From: an uncultured Anaerolineales bacterium
GTDB lineage: Bacteria; Chloroflexota; Anaerolineae; Anaerolineales; Villigracilaceae
NCBI GenBank assembly: GCA_937960595.1
Contig: CALGPL010000023.1
Coordinates: 1-42,370 of the forward strand
DNA: 42,370 nucleotides
Reading direction: 5' to 3'
Under the pieces are notes generated by a model. That model was not told where the DNA came from, did not search any database, and saw nothing but the letters and a program-made list of their open reading frames with translations. Position 1 is the stretch's first letter. Each line of letters begins with the position of its first letter. Shown in pieces: positions 8,058-15,661 of this stretch. A program made the translations under genes and the position numbers.

Positions 8058-8836
8058 TCGGTGCTCAATCGGGCCGTCGCGCCGCCGTCCACGATCATGG
8101 CCTGACCGGTCATGAAGGAGGATTGCGTCTCGTCGGCGAGGAAGTAGATGGCATGGGCAATTTCCTCGGGCTTGCCGATGCGGCCATTGACCGTCTTGCG
8201 GGCCAGGTTTTCGAGGCGTTTGAAGATGTCCTCGCCAGAGACATGGCCGCGGTTCAAGCCGGCGCGCAGCATGGGCGTGTCCACCGCGCCGGGCAGGATG
8301 GCGTTGACGCGGATGTTGTCGGGGGCAAACTCGATCGCCATGGCGCGCGTCAGGGCCAGCAGACCGCCCTTGCTGGCCGCGTAAGCCGCGATATTGGCCG
8401 AGGTCTGGACGGCATGGACGGAAGAGACGTTGACGATTGCCCCTCCGCCGGCCGCTTTGAAGAGCGGATAGGCCAGTTTGGCGCTCAGGAAAACCGAACG
8501 CAAATTAGAGGCCATGACGGCATCCCACTCTTCGACGCTGGTATCGAGCAGCGGCTTGGCAATCTGCATGGCAGCGTTGTTGATGAGGGCATGGAGGCGG
8601 TCGCTGAAACCACGCGCCTGCAGGAAGATGGCCTCGAGCGCATCGGGGTCAGAAATGTCGGACCGGATAAACAGGCCGTTTTCCGGAAAAGCGGATTGGA
8701 AAGGCGCCCGGTCAACGCCGATGACTCGCCAGCCGCAATCGGCAAAGAGGGAGACGGTGGCGCGCCCGATTCCGCCGGCCGCGCCGGTGATGAGGACTGT
8801 CTTCGAATGAGACGAAGAGGAATGGGTGGACAGCAT
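8054..8836 (-). CDS. short-chain dehydrogenase/reductase (SDR)
   Basis: 260 residues, classical SDR length. TGAAGGIG (17-24) binds the dinucleotide, D42 after the second strand suggests NAD(H) preference, and NNAA lies at 86-89. The catalytic set is S139 (NVSSVHA), Y152 and K156 (YAASK), and the C-terminal FMTGQ...VDGG is typical. It would oxidise or reduce a hydroxyl/keto group on a sugar or nonulosonate precursor in the cytosol. It sits between a 2-hydroxyacid dehydrogenase and the DUF115 gene. Substrate unknown. A second SDR of the same class is at 30113-30943. Confidence 0.9.
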   Translation of the reverse strand: MLSTHSSSSHSKTVLITGAAGGIGRATVSLFADCGWRVIGVDRAPFQSAFPENGLFIRSDISDPDALEAIFLQARGFSDRLHALINNAAMQIAKPLLDTSVEEWDAVMASNLRSVFLSAKLAYPLFKAAGGGAIVNVSSVHAVQTSANIAAYAASKGGLLALTRAMAIEFAPDNIRVNAILPGAVDTPMLRAGLNRGHVSGEDIFKRLENLARKTVNGRIGKPEEIAHAIYFLADETQSSFMTGQAMIVDGGATARLSTE

Positions 8837-8838
8837 TT

Positions 8839-9798
8839 CTAGACTCCAGGAAGATCAGCAGAGGGCAACCCCAGGCCTTCGAGCAGGTTGCGAATCGTAT
8901 TCCAGTGGACGCGTTCCCAGGCAGCCGGGCTGGAATTGGCATTGTGAGGAGCCAGCAGGACATTGTCCATGCGACAGAGGGGGCTGTCGGCAGGCAGCGG
9001 CTCGACCTCGAACACGTCCAGGGCAGCGCCGGCAATTGTACCGCTTTCCAGGGCGGCGACCAACGCCGGTTCGTCCACGATTGGGCCGCGGGCCGTGTTG
9101 ATGAGAACGGCCGTCGGGCGCATGAGGCCGAGGGTGCGGGCGTTCATCAGGTGGAAAGAAGTCGGGTTGAGGTCGCAGTTGAGGGAGACGAAGTCGGCGC
9201 GCTCCAGCAGGTCGTCGAGGCCGGTCATCTCGACGCCGACCTCGGCCAGGAAGACGTGGTCAATCTCGATGATGTCGTTGCCGAGGATTTTCATGCCGAA
9301 GGCGCGCGCCCGCCGGGCGACGGCCTTGCCGATCGTCCCGACGCCGACAATGCCGAGGGTGCACTCATGGAGAGCGCGGCCGGGAATTTTCTGCCAGTCA
9401 CCGGCCTTGACGGCCCGGTCCATCCACGGCAGGCGGCGGGCGAAGGCCAGGAGGTAAGCGAGGACGGTGTCGGCAACCGGCAGGGTGAAGGCGTTCGGCG
9501 TCCGGCCGACGCGGATGCCGAGACGGGCGGCGGCCTGCCCATCGATCGAGTCGATGCCGGTGCCCCACTTGGAGATGACCTTCAGCCGCGGGGCGCAGGC
9601 CTGCAGGACGCGGGCGGTGTAGCGGTCGTCGCCGCAAATCGCGCCGTCGAATTGACCGGCATAGCGCAGCAGATCGGTCTCCTCGAGCCGCTCGTGAACC
9701 TCGGGGACGATCAATTCCAGGCCGTAATGTTCGAAGACCGGCCGGAAGCGGTCGAGGAAGGGAATCATGTAGGGGGCAGAAAACAAGACAACGGGCAT
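8839..9798 (-). CDS. D-isomer-specific 2-hydroxyacid dehydrogenase (SerA-like)
   Basis: 319 residues from ATG 9798, which is preceded by AGAGG. The NAD-binding motif GVGTIG is at 152-157, the substrate Arg is R237 (NTARG), the catalytic Glu is E266 (DVFEVEP) and the His is H285 (APHN). It lacks the ACT/ASB regulatory domains of serine-pathway phosphoglycerate dehydrogenases. The family interconverts 2-keto and D-2-hydroxy acids with NAD(P)H. It lies directly downstream of a CMP-sugar synthetase, the same pairing as at 37007-38683. This suggests a role with an acidic sugar or side-chain acid of the glycan rather than serine synthesis. Substrate unknown. Confidence 0.87.
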   Translation of the reverse strand: MPVVLFSAPYMIPFLDRFRPVFEHYGLELIVPEVHERLEETDLLRYAGQFDGAICGDDRYTARVLQACAPRLKVISKWGTGIDSIDGQAAARLGIRVGRTPNAFTLPVADTVLAYLLAFARRLPWMDRAVKAGDWQKIPGRALHECTLGIVGVGTIGKAVARRARAFGMKILGNDIIEIDHVFLAEVGVEMTGLDDLLERADFVSLNCDLNPTSFHLMNARTLGLMRPTAVLINTARGPIVDEPALVAALESGTIAGAALDVFEVEPLPADSPLCRMDNVLLAPHNANSSPAAWERVHWNTIRNLLEGLGLPSADLPGV

Positions 9799-9808
9799 GG
9801 TTTTCCTC

Positions 9809-10477
9809 TCACTGATTTCGCCAGCGCATGAGGAAGTCGGCGATGGCGAAGTCGAGTTCTTCGTCAATGTCCCAGGCTTCGGCGGGGTCGATTTCGAACA
9901 GGAGCGGGCGCTCGCCGATGCGATGACGCCGCCGGACGAGGTTCTGGCGGGTGAAGAGATAAATGCAGGAGTTCTCTTCGTACACCGGCGGCAAATCCTG
10001 GGTCTGGAGCAATTCGTTGGGATCGTGGTTGAGGGCGCGTCCCTGGGCATCGTAGAGGCGGGTTTGGAGGCGCGTCACCGAGAAGAGCGAATCGCGCTCT
10101 GGATAAGCCCTCAGAAAAGTCTGGATGGCGCGCGAGAGGGTCTCGGCCCGCAAGAGCGGGTTGGTGCTGTGGGTCTGGAGATAGAAATCGGCCTCCCGTT
10201 GGGCGGTGTCGTAGAGCAAGATATCGTTCATCGGAACATCATCGGCGCGCAGATGGTCTGGGCGGACGAGGACTTGCACCTGGGGAAAATCGGCGCGCAG
10301 ACCGGCAATGACCGGCTCGGAATCGGTATCTACCAGGATGGTCGAGATTTCGGGCACCTCGAGCAGAGACCGCAGGATGTGATGGTAGAGCGGTTTGCCG
10401 GCCAGCAGGCGATAGTTCTTGCCCGGGACGCGCTGGCTGTGGTGACGCATGGGGACGAGAGCAACAATCGTGGTCAT
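9809..10477 (-). CDS. acylneuraminate cytidylyltransferase family protein (divergent NeuA-like)
   Basis: 222 residues. The N-terminal nucleotide-binding loop is LVPMRHHSQRVPGKNYR (7-23), a variant of the usual IPARGGSKGIPRKN of CMP-sialic acid synthetases. Further family features are TDSE near residue 51, QTHSTNP (substrate loop) and YEENSCIYLF near the C-terminal third, ending with DIDEELDF. The family couples CTP to a nonulosonic acid, releasing pyrophosphate. It is the most divergent of the three cytidylyltransferases here, so its sugar may differ. Downstream 2-hydroxyacid dehydrogenase and SDR genes suggest a dedicated three-gene path. Confidence 0.82.
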   Translation of the reverse strand: MTTIVALVPMRHHSQRVPGKNYRLLAGKPLYHHILRSLLEVPEISTILVDTDSEPVIAGLRADFPQVQVLVRPDHLRADDVPMNDILLYDTAQREADFYLQTHSTNPLLRAETLSRAIQTFLRAYPERDSLFSVTRLQTRLYDAQGRALNHDPNELLQTQDLPPVYEENSCIYLFTRQNLVRRRHRIGERPLLFEIDPAEAWDIDEELDFAIADFLMRWRNQ

Positions 10478-10480
10478 AGG

Positions 10481-11437
10481 CTATTCATTATACCGAATCG
10501 GTTCGATCTCGCGTTTCACCGGGGCGGTCTTTTCCCAACCGACGTGATAATAAAAGGTCTGGCGCAGTTCGGGGGTCAGGGGGCTGGCGCGGCGGTATCC
10601 CTGGTAAGTGCCCCAAAATTGACTCCAACGAAACCAGAAAATACTCCCCAGGCTGGGCCACAGAAGCCGGGCGCGGGCGGCATGGAGCAAGTCGAAGAAG
10701 ATGCTGGCCATCAGATTGCGCAGGAAGTCGTAGAAATTGAAGTGCGCTTCGGGGAAGATGCGCTTGAAGGCCATCGCCTCGCGGCGGTAACGGTTGCGGA
10801 CCGCGGCCGGGGTCTCATGATGGACATGGATCACCTCCGCCTCGGCGACGTAGGCGAGGGTGTAGCCCTGCGCCTGCGCCCACTTGGCCCATTCGAGGTC
10901 TTCCAAGCCGGTCAGGGTCTCATCGTAGGGGCGGGCCTGCCAGAGCGAGCGACGGACGGCAGCATTGGCATTGTTGCAGAAGGGATGAGCCTGCCGCGCC
11001 GCCGACTGGTCGGGATACCAGCGGGCGAAAATTTGCTGTTCGGAGAAATGCGCCGTTGCCGGGCCGCGCTGCTTGCCGTAGGTCAGGGCCACCTGGGGGT
11101 CGGCGAACGGTTCGAGCAGACGCTCCAGCCAGTCGGGATAGACGGGATAGACGTGGGCGCTGGCGATGGCAACCAGGTCGCGGCTGGCGGCGGCCAGGCC
11201 GAGGTTGAGCGAGCGGCCGAAAGTGAACTCCTCGGGCTGAATGCGGACCAGGCGCGCCCCGTAGCGGGCCGCGATGGAGGCGGTGGCGTCGGTCGAGCCG
11301 GAGTCGACCAGGATGACCTCCACCTCGCGGACCGTCTGGTGGCGGACGCCCTCCAGCAGACGGCCAATGTGGGCCTCCTCGTTGTAGGCGCGGACGACGA
11401 GCGAGCAGGCCGGCGGCTTCTGCTTCTTCTTAGTCAT
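10481..11437 (-). CDS. family 2 glycosyltransferase lacking a canonical DxD
   Basis: 318 residues from ATG 11437, overlapping the stop of the upstream gene by 8 bp. The GT-A start CSLVVRAYNEE (11-21) and VDSGSTDAT (44-52) are clear. FTFGRSLNLG (71-80) resembles rhamnosyltransferase-like GT2 proteins. Where DxD normally sits the sequence is ASAHVYP (92-98), so metal binding is either absent or uses other residues. LEDLEWAKWA (178-187) is the catalytic-base region. The C-terminal 100 residues include two amphipathic or hydrophobic stretches that may contact the membrane. Donor unknown. Confidence 0.86.
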   Translation of the reverse strand: MTKKKQKPPACSLVVRAYNEEAHIGRLLEGVRHQTVREVEVILVDSGSTDATASIAARYGARLVRIQPEEFTFGRSLNLGLAAASRDLVAIASAHVYPVYPDWLERLLEPFADPQVALTYGKQRGPATAHFSEQQIFARWYPDQSAARQAHPFCNNANAAVRRSLWQARPYDETLTGLEDLEWAKWAQAQGYTLAYVAEAEVIHVHHETPAAVRNRYRREAMAFKRIFPEAHFNFYDFLRNLMASIFFDLLHAARARLLWPSLGSIFWFRWSQFWGTYQGYRRASPLTPELRQTFYYHVGWEKTAPVKREIEPIRYNE

Positions 11438-12809
11438 CGGCCGCCTCCAGCAAACCGCCGGCCAGCAATTTTTCGGCCGCCCGGTGCAACTGGCGCAGCG
11501 GGAGGGCGGTCTTTTCGGCGACCTCGAGCAGCGAGGTCTGCCCGTCGGCATAGAAGAGGACCCAGCGCAGGGCGTCCAGTTCGCTGCCGTAGAGGATGTT
11601 GCCCTCGTCCACCGCGTAGCGGCGCTCGCCGTGGGCAGCGGGCGAGGCGGCCTGCTGCCTGATGGCGCCGCCGGTCTTCGGGTACAAGCCGCGCTTGCCG
11701 AGCATCGGTTCGCCGATCGGGTTGCGAGAACGGTAGCGGCGATCGTATTCGAGTTTTTCGATGGCCAGCAGGTACAGTTTCAGGGTCTCGATCAGGTTTT
11801 GGGCGCTGATGAAGTCCAGGTCGTCGAGCGAGGTATGATAATAGGGATACTCGTAGTATTTGTCCTTGCAAATCGTGCCGATCGGGATGCGCAGACCCGG
11901 CTGAGAGTACTGGCGCTCGTCCGAGCCGTTGACATCGAAGGGATACTCGAGGTAGTCCAGGCCGAGTTCGCGGAAGGTCAGGCGGACGGCGCGGTCGATG
12001 GGGTCGTTGCCGCGAAAGGTCTGTTTGTAGCCGAACTGGCCGGGACCCGCCACGGTGGTCGCCACAAAGCCGCCCGTCAGGGCTCGGACGGCGGCCTCGT
12101 TGCGGGCGATGTAGGCCAGGGCGCCGATCGTCTCGGGGGCGATGACGAAGCGGTAGGCGTGGCGCAGGGGACGGCGGCGCAATTCGGCCAGCAGGAGAGT
12201 CCACAAGACCGGGCCGGAGAGGTTATCGTTGGCCAATGAGGGGTGACAGACGTAGGTGGAGACCAGATATTCGCGGCCCGAACGACCGGGCAAGAGCGCC
12301 TCGCCGTAGGTCAGCGCGCCGGGGGCCAGGGTGGTATCCACCACCACGCGGTAAGTTGCCCGACGGTCGAGGCGTTGGAATTGTTCGTGGGTCAGGCAAA
12401 AGCCCCAGGTGCGGTTGTAATACGTGGTCCGGTAGGGGATGGCGGTGGGCAGATCGGGCAGGGTGTGCAGGTGAGGAGCGAGTTCGTCGAAGGTCAGCGT
12501 CCCCTCAAAAGGACAGGAATAATTGACCAGGTGGATGTTGCTGGCGCGGAAGTCGATCAGCCGCCGGCCCGACGAATCGGCCACGTAGGCGTCGCGGACG
12601 TTCCACTCGTCGGGGATGGTCCAGTCGTAGCAGACGGTGCCGGAGGGGACTTCGACGAGGTCGAAGGGGGTCACTTCGGCCAGGGCGCGCAGAGTCTGGC
12701 GCAGCCCATGGCCGGTGATCGAGCGGCAGAGGGGGAAGAGGCGGCGCAACAGTTCATCGGCGCGGGCCGTCAGGGCGGCCCAATCGGGCTGGAAGAGGGG
12801 CTCGGTCAT
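11430..12809 (-). CDS. DUF4910-type metallo-aminopeptidase-like protein with C-terminal winged-helix-like domain
   Basis: 459 residues from ATG 12809 with AAGGTG upstream. Residues about 10-375 match the M28-like DUF4910/DUF2172 family. Candidate metal ligands are H189 (YVCHPS), D195 (ANDNLSGP), E226 (APETIGA), D297 (GSDERQ) and H325 (YYHTSLDD). A C-terminal segment (about 395-459, YAVDEGNILYGSELDALRW onward) has the helical pattern of the winged-helix domain often fused to this family. Members recur in polysaccharide and secondary-metabolite clusters, and a deacylase or peptidase role on a sugar amide is possible. No signal peptide, so cytoplasmic. It is first in the leftward operon and divergent from the methyltransferase gene. 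Confidence 0.8.
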   Translation of the reverse strand: MTEPLFQPDWAALTARADELLRRLFPLCRSITGHGLRQTLRALAEVTPFDLVEVPSGTVCYDWTIPDEWNVRDAYVADSSGRRLIDFRASNIHLVNYSCPFEGTLTFDELAPHLHTLPDLPTAIPYRTTYYNRTWGFCLTHEQFQRLDRRATYRVVVDTTLAPGALTYGEALLPGRSGREYLVSTYVCHPSLANDNLSGPVLWTLLLAELRRRPLRHAYRFVIAPETIGALAYIARNEAAVRALTGGFVATTVAGPGQFGYKQTFRGNDPIDRAVRLTFRELGLDYLEYPFDVNGSDERQYSQPGLRIPIGTICKDKYYEYPYYHTSLDDLDFISAQNLIETLKLYLLAIEKLEYDRRYRSRNPIGEPMLGKRGLYPKTGGAIRQQAASPAAHGERRYAVDEGNILYGSELDALRWVLFYADGQTSLLEVAEKTALPLRQLHRAAEKLLAGGLLEAADD

Positions 12810-12818
12810 CGGGTCACC

Positions 12819-12855
12819 TTGGAGGGCGGGCAGGCCTCGTGATATACTTGCCCGC
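12819..12855 (+). promoter_or_regulatory. candidate rightward promoter with overlapping inverted repeat (possible operator)
   Basis: TTGGAG (12819-12824), an 18-bp spacer and TATACT (12843-12848) resemble a sigma-70 promoter for the methyltransferase gene. A perfect 7-bp inverted repeat, GCGGGCA (12826-12832) and TGCCCGC (12849-12855), flanks the -10 box and is well placed for a repressor. GGAG at 12871-12874 is the Shine-Dalgarno before ATG 12881. The same 71-bp gap holds the leader of the leftward operon. Confidence 0.4.
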
Positions 12856-12880
12856 AAGCAAAATCTGAGAGGAGTTTCTC

Positions 12881-13606
12881 ATGACTGACAAGAAGAAAGC
12901 CGTTTCGGCCGTCGGCCCGATCTGGGAGGATATCTACAGCGAGGGCAAGGCCCTGAACCGCTATCCTTTCGACCAGGTGGTTTCTTTCATTTACCGCAAC
13001 TATTCACGCGCCAAGCCGCGCGCCGAGACGAAGATTCTCGAGATCGGCTGCGGGGCGGGCAACAACTTGTGGTTCGCGGCCCGCGAGGGCTTCACGGTCG
13101 CCGGCGTGGACGGCAGTCCGAGCGCCATCGAGTTCGCCCGCAAACGGTTCGCCGAAGAGGGCCTGCAGGGCGACCTGCGGGTGGCCGATTTCATCCACCT
13201 GCCCTTTGCCGACAACTCCTTCGACTTTGTCATCGACCGCGCCGCCCTGACCTGCTCCGGCACGAGCGCCGCCCGCAAGACGATCGCCGAGGTGCGCCGC
13301 GTGCTCATCCCAGACGGCAAATTCTTCTTCAATCCGTACAGCGACCATCACAGCAGTTACGTCGCCGGTCAGCCCGGCCAGGACGATCTAACCGTGAACA
13401 TCCACGGCGGGACGCTGGTGGACATCGGCCCGCTGCGCTTCTACGGCAAGCGCGATCTTCTGGACCTGTTCCGCACCGGCTGGCAGGTGCTCAGTCTGCG
13501 GCACGTGGAAATCACCGAGGAACTCGAACCGCTCTACAACTGCCACGCCGAGTGGATTCTGATCGCCCAGAAAGTGGTCAAGGTGCTGCAAGGCGTGCAG
13601 GATTGA
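12881..13606 (+). CDS. class I SAM-dependent methyltransferase
   Basis: 241 residues; the only rightward gene inside the cluster. SAM motif I is ILEIGCGAGNN (52-62) and the acidic motif II is GVDGSP (75-80). VADFIHLPFADNSFDFVID is the motif III/IV region of Methyltransf_11-type enzymes, and an AEVRRVLIPDGKF segment precedes the last strands. Strong Shine-Dalgarno GAGAGGAG upstream. The product is soluble. It has its own promoter candidate and a strong terminator, so it is a monocistronic unit splitting the leftward genes. It probably methylates a sugar or small molecule; the acceptor is unknown. Confidence 0.88.
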   Translation: MTDKKKAVSAVGPIWEDIYSEGKALNRYPFDQVVSFIYRNYSRAKPRAETKILEIGCGAGNNLWFAAREGFTVAGVDGSPSAIEFARKRFAEEGLQGDLRVADFIHLPFADNSFDFVIDRAALTCSGTSAARKTIAEVRRVLIPDGKFFFNPYSDHHSSYVAGQPGQDDLTVNIHGGTLVDIGPLRFYGKRDLLDLFRTGWQVLSLRHVEITEELEPLYNCHAEWILIAQKVVKVLQGVQD

Positions 13607-13627
13607 ACCCGCCCTGCGATCGTGCAA

Positions 13628-13651
13628 AGCCGCCGCCGAGGCGGCTTTTTT
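13628..13651 (+). terminator. rho-independent terminator after the methyltransferase gene
   Basis: AGCCGCC (13628-13634), a 5-base loop and GGCGGCT (13640-13646) form a perfect 7-bp GC-rich stem, followed by a run of six T (13646-13651). It lies 22 bp after the stop codon at 13606 and just before the 3' end of the convergent AAC(3)-family gene. On the opposite strand the T tract is only three long, so it should act mainly rightward. Confidence 0.85.
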
Positions 13652-13655
13652 GTCC

Positions 13656-14453
13656 TCAATCGGCTGCCGCTTGGGGCGGTTGATCGCCCGGACGGTTCGT
13701 GACCAGCGCCCAGGGGTCGGCCCGCAGCAATTCCTCTTCGACGGCGGCGAAATCGCGCAGGCGGCAGGAGGCCACCCGCCCATAATTGAGCGGCACCTGC
13801 CTCCACAGGCCGCGGCGCTCGAGTTCGTGCTGCACGGGCGCGGCGTTCACATCCGGATCGAGGTCGAGGTCGCGGACGAACATGCGGTAGGTGCGCACCT
13901 CGGGCGGGCGTCCGACCAGGCGCACCTCGCCGGTGAACTCTTTCCAGTAACGATACGGCACCTGGAGGCGCTGTTCGGGCAGGTGAACCATCGAGGTGAA
14001 GCGGATGTCGGCGCCCAGCAGGAGCAGTTTGAAATCCAGTTCGAGCATGCGCTCGAAGGCCGAGCCGGGGTCGAAGGCCGAGGAGGTGTCGCGCCCGCAC
14101 AGGTCGGCGGCGTGACGCCCGACCGCGGCAACCGACTGCATCGGGTGCGGCGAGCGAAGAACGCCCGGCTGGCGGCGGACGTATTCGGGAAAGACGCCCA
14201 TCTCCTCGGCCGGCGTCTCGGCCTGATCGAACGGCTCGCCGCGAGCAAAGCCGAAATTGAAGGTCGGGACGACCAGGGTGCCGAGGGTTTCATCGAGGCC
14301 GAGGACCGTCCGCAGGGCATCGTAATAGATGCCGATTCCGCCCTCCGGCAGGCCGAGGAATTGCAGCGCAGCGTGGACCATGACGCCGTCGCCGGGCTGC
14401 AATCCGACCGCCCGCAGGGCAACGATGATTTGGTCGCGAGTCACTGTGAGCAT
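13656..14453 (-). CDS. AAC(3) family N-acyltransferase (antibiotic_NAT fold)
   Basis: 265 residues, usual family size. Motifs are GVMVHAALQFLG (23-34, H27), PTFNFGF (63-69), MGVFPE (85-90), RSPHPMQSVAAVG (100-112) and the catalytic-type MVHLPEQR (155-162, H157 and E160). The family transfers an acyl group from a thioester donor to an amino group of aminoglycosides or other aminosugars. Within a glycan cluster, next to a carrier protein and its loading ligase, a role in acylating or aminoacylating a sugar amine is more likely than drug resistance. It is 20 bp downstream of the ligase gene on the same strand. Confidence 0.85.
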   Translation of the reverse strand: MLTVTRDQIIVALRAVGLQPGDGVMVHAALQFLGLPEGGIGIYYDALRTVLGLDETLGTLVVPTFNFGFARGEPFDQAETPAEEMGVFPEYVRRQPGVLRSPHPMQSVAAVGRHAADLCGRDTSSAFDPGSAFERMLELDFKLLLLGADIRFTSMVHLPEQRLQVPYRYWKEFTGEVRLVGRPPEVRTYRMFVRDLDLDPDVNAAPVQHELERRGLWRQVPLNYGRVASCRLRDFAAVEEELLRADPWALVTNRPGDQPPQAAAD

Positions 14454-14473
14454 AGGCGCCTCATCGGCCAGGG

Positions 14474-15661
14474 TTATGCAACCGCCCGGCGCACGATCTC
14501 CGGCCAGTCAGCCGTCTCCAAGCCATACTGGGCCAAGAACGCGTAAGCCATGCGTTCCAGGCCAAAAGCAATGCAGCCGGTGTGGACGGGGGAGCCGTCG
14601 GGCAGGGTGATGTTCAAGGCCCGGCCGAAGAAATCCTGATGGTAATTATACGAGCCAACCGCCAGGGTGCTGTCTTTGAAGGGCAGGCGGGCGCGAATCT
14701 CGAACTTCAACTGGAAGGCGCTCTGGAAAGCGGCCTGTTTCTTGAACTCGCCGATGAAGAACGGGTCGTTGGCGCTCTCGACGTGATAGGCCAGGCCAAT
14801 CTGTTCGAAGAAGGCGCGCATGCGCTGGCGGCCGGTCTCGCGGTTTTGCAGGACGAAGTCCTTCGGCCCGACGAAGATGACCTCCCGCATGGTGAAGTTC
14901 CACATCCGTTCGAGCGAGGTCAGGTTGAGCGACTCGTAGCGGAAGCAGTTGCCCACCGCCGTCGCCGCCAGGCTGCCGCCGGGCAGCGGCCGGTCGGCCA
15001 GCGAAAAGTACAGGTGGTAGCAGACCGCCGGCGAGAGCAGAGTCTGAATCGGGGCGAACGACTCGGACGGGGCATCCAGGCCGTGCTCGCCGCAGGCCGC
15101 GTGTTGGGCAAAATCGTCAATCACATCCAGGTCTTCGCGCAGATGGGTGACGAAGGTCAGCGAGTGCGGGAAGGCGCGGAAGTAGTGGACGCGTTCCAGA
15201 AAACGCGCCGGGATGAGGGTCGGGAAGCGATAGGGGGCCGCGCCGAAGGAATCGGCCAGGGCCAGGAATTGTCGCTCGAAAAAATCGATCAGGCGGGTCA
15301 CCAGCGGGCCGACGGTCAAGATGCCGGCGGCCTCCTGGAACATCTCGCGGCGCGCCAGGAGTTCGGCGTTGGGATCGCCGCGGTAAGGAACGGGGCGGTC
15401 GGAGTAATCTTCGAGCACCTGGACCTTGGGCTTGAAGGCGCCCTGCACCATGGCCTGCACGACGCGCTGGACCTTCTCTTCGAGCGCTTGGCGGGCCGGA
15501 CCCTCGACCGGCCGGCGCAGACGGAGGCCGATCGTCTCGCCGTCGGCGGTCAGGCGGGCGGCCAGGATGTTCTCGTCCACATAAGCCAATTTGGACTGCA
15601 CCTCGCCGATCAGGAACGGCGGGATCGCCCAGGCAGGTTTGATTTCGATCTCATGGTTCAT
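14474..15661 (-). CDS. amino acid:[carrier protein] ligase, class II aaRS-like
   Basis: 395 residues. Class II aaRS motif 2 is NCFRYE (238-243) with E260 further on, and motif 3 is GCIAFGLERM (362-371). C214, E260 and C363 match in spacing (46 and 103) the Cys-Glu-Cys zinc site that I recall for atypical SerRS and for Bradyrhizobium-type amino acid:[CP] ligases (45 and 103). There is no tRNA-binding coiled coil or anticodon domain. These enzymes activate Gly or Ala with ATP and load it on the phosphopantetheine of a small carrier protein. The carrier gene is directly upstream with an ATGA overlap (15658-15661), a strong functional link. About 80 extra N-terminal residues precede the catalytic core compared with the Bradyrhizobium form as I remember it. 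Confidence 0.87.
   Translation of the reverse strand: MNHEIEIKPAWAIPPFLIGEVQSKLAYVDENILAARLTADGETIGLRLRRPVEGPARQALEEKVQRVVQAMVQGAFKPKVQVLEDYSDRPVPYRGDPNAELLARREMFQEAAGILTVGPLVTRLIDFFERQFLALADSFGAAPYRFPTLIPARFLERVHYFRAFPHSLTFVTHLREDLDVIDDFAQHAACGEHGLDAPSESFAPIQTLLSPAVCYHLYFSLADRPLPGGSLAATAVGNCFRYESLNLTSLERMWNFTMREVIFVGPKDFVLQNRETGRQRMRAFFEQIGLAYHVESANDPFFIGEFKKQAAFQSAFQLKFEIRARLPFKDSTLAVGSYNYHQDFFGRALNITLPDGSPVHTGCIAFGLERMAYAFLAQYGLETADWPEIVRRAVA

Noticed and set aside
8839-9798. Serine-pathway phosphoglycerate dehydrogenase (serA)
   Set aside because: No ACT/ASB domain, no serB/serC neighbours, and it lies in a CMP-sugar operon.
9797-11662. 621-codon rightward open frame antisense to the NeuA-like and GT2 genes
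   Set aside because: It is a by-product of high GC. It has no family motif and overlaps genes with clear domains on the other strand.
13656-14453. Aminoglycoside resistance gene
   Set aside because: The AAC(3) fold is shared by sugar-modifying enzymes, and placement beside a carrier protein and glycan genes makes resistance unlikely as main role.
14474-15661. Seryl- or other tRNA synthetase
   Set aside because: Lacks the N-terminal tRNA-binding coiled coil and any anticodon domain, and is coupled to a carrier protein gene.
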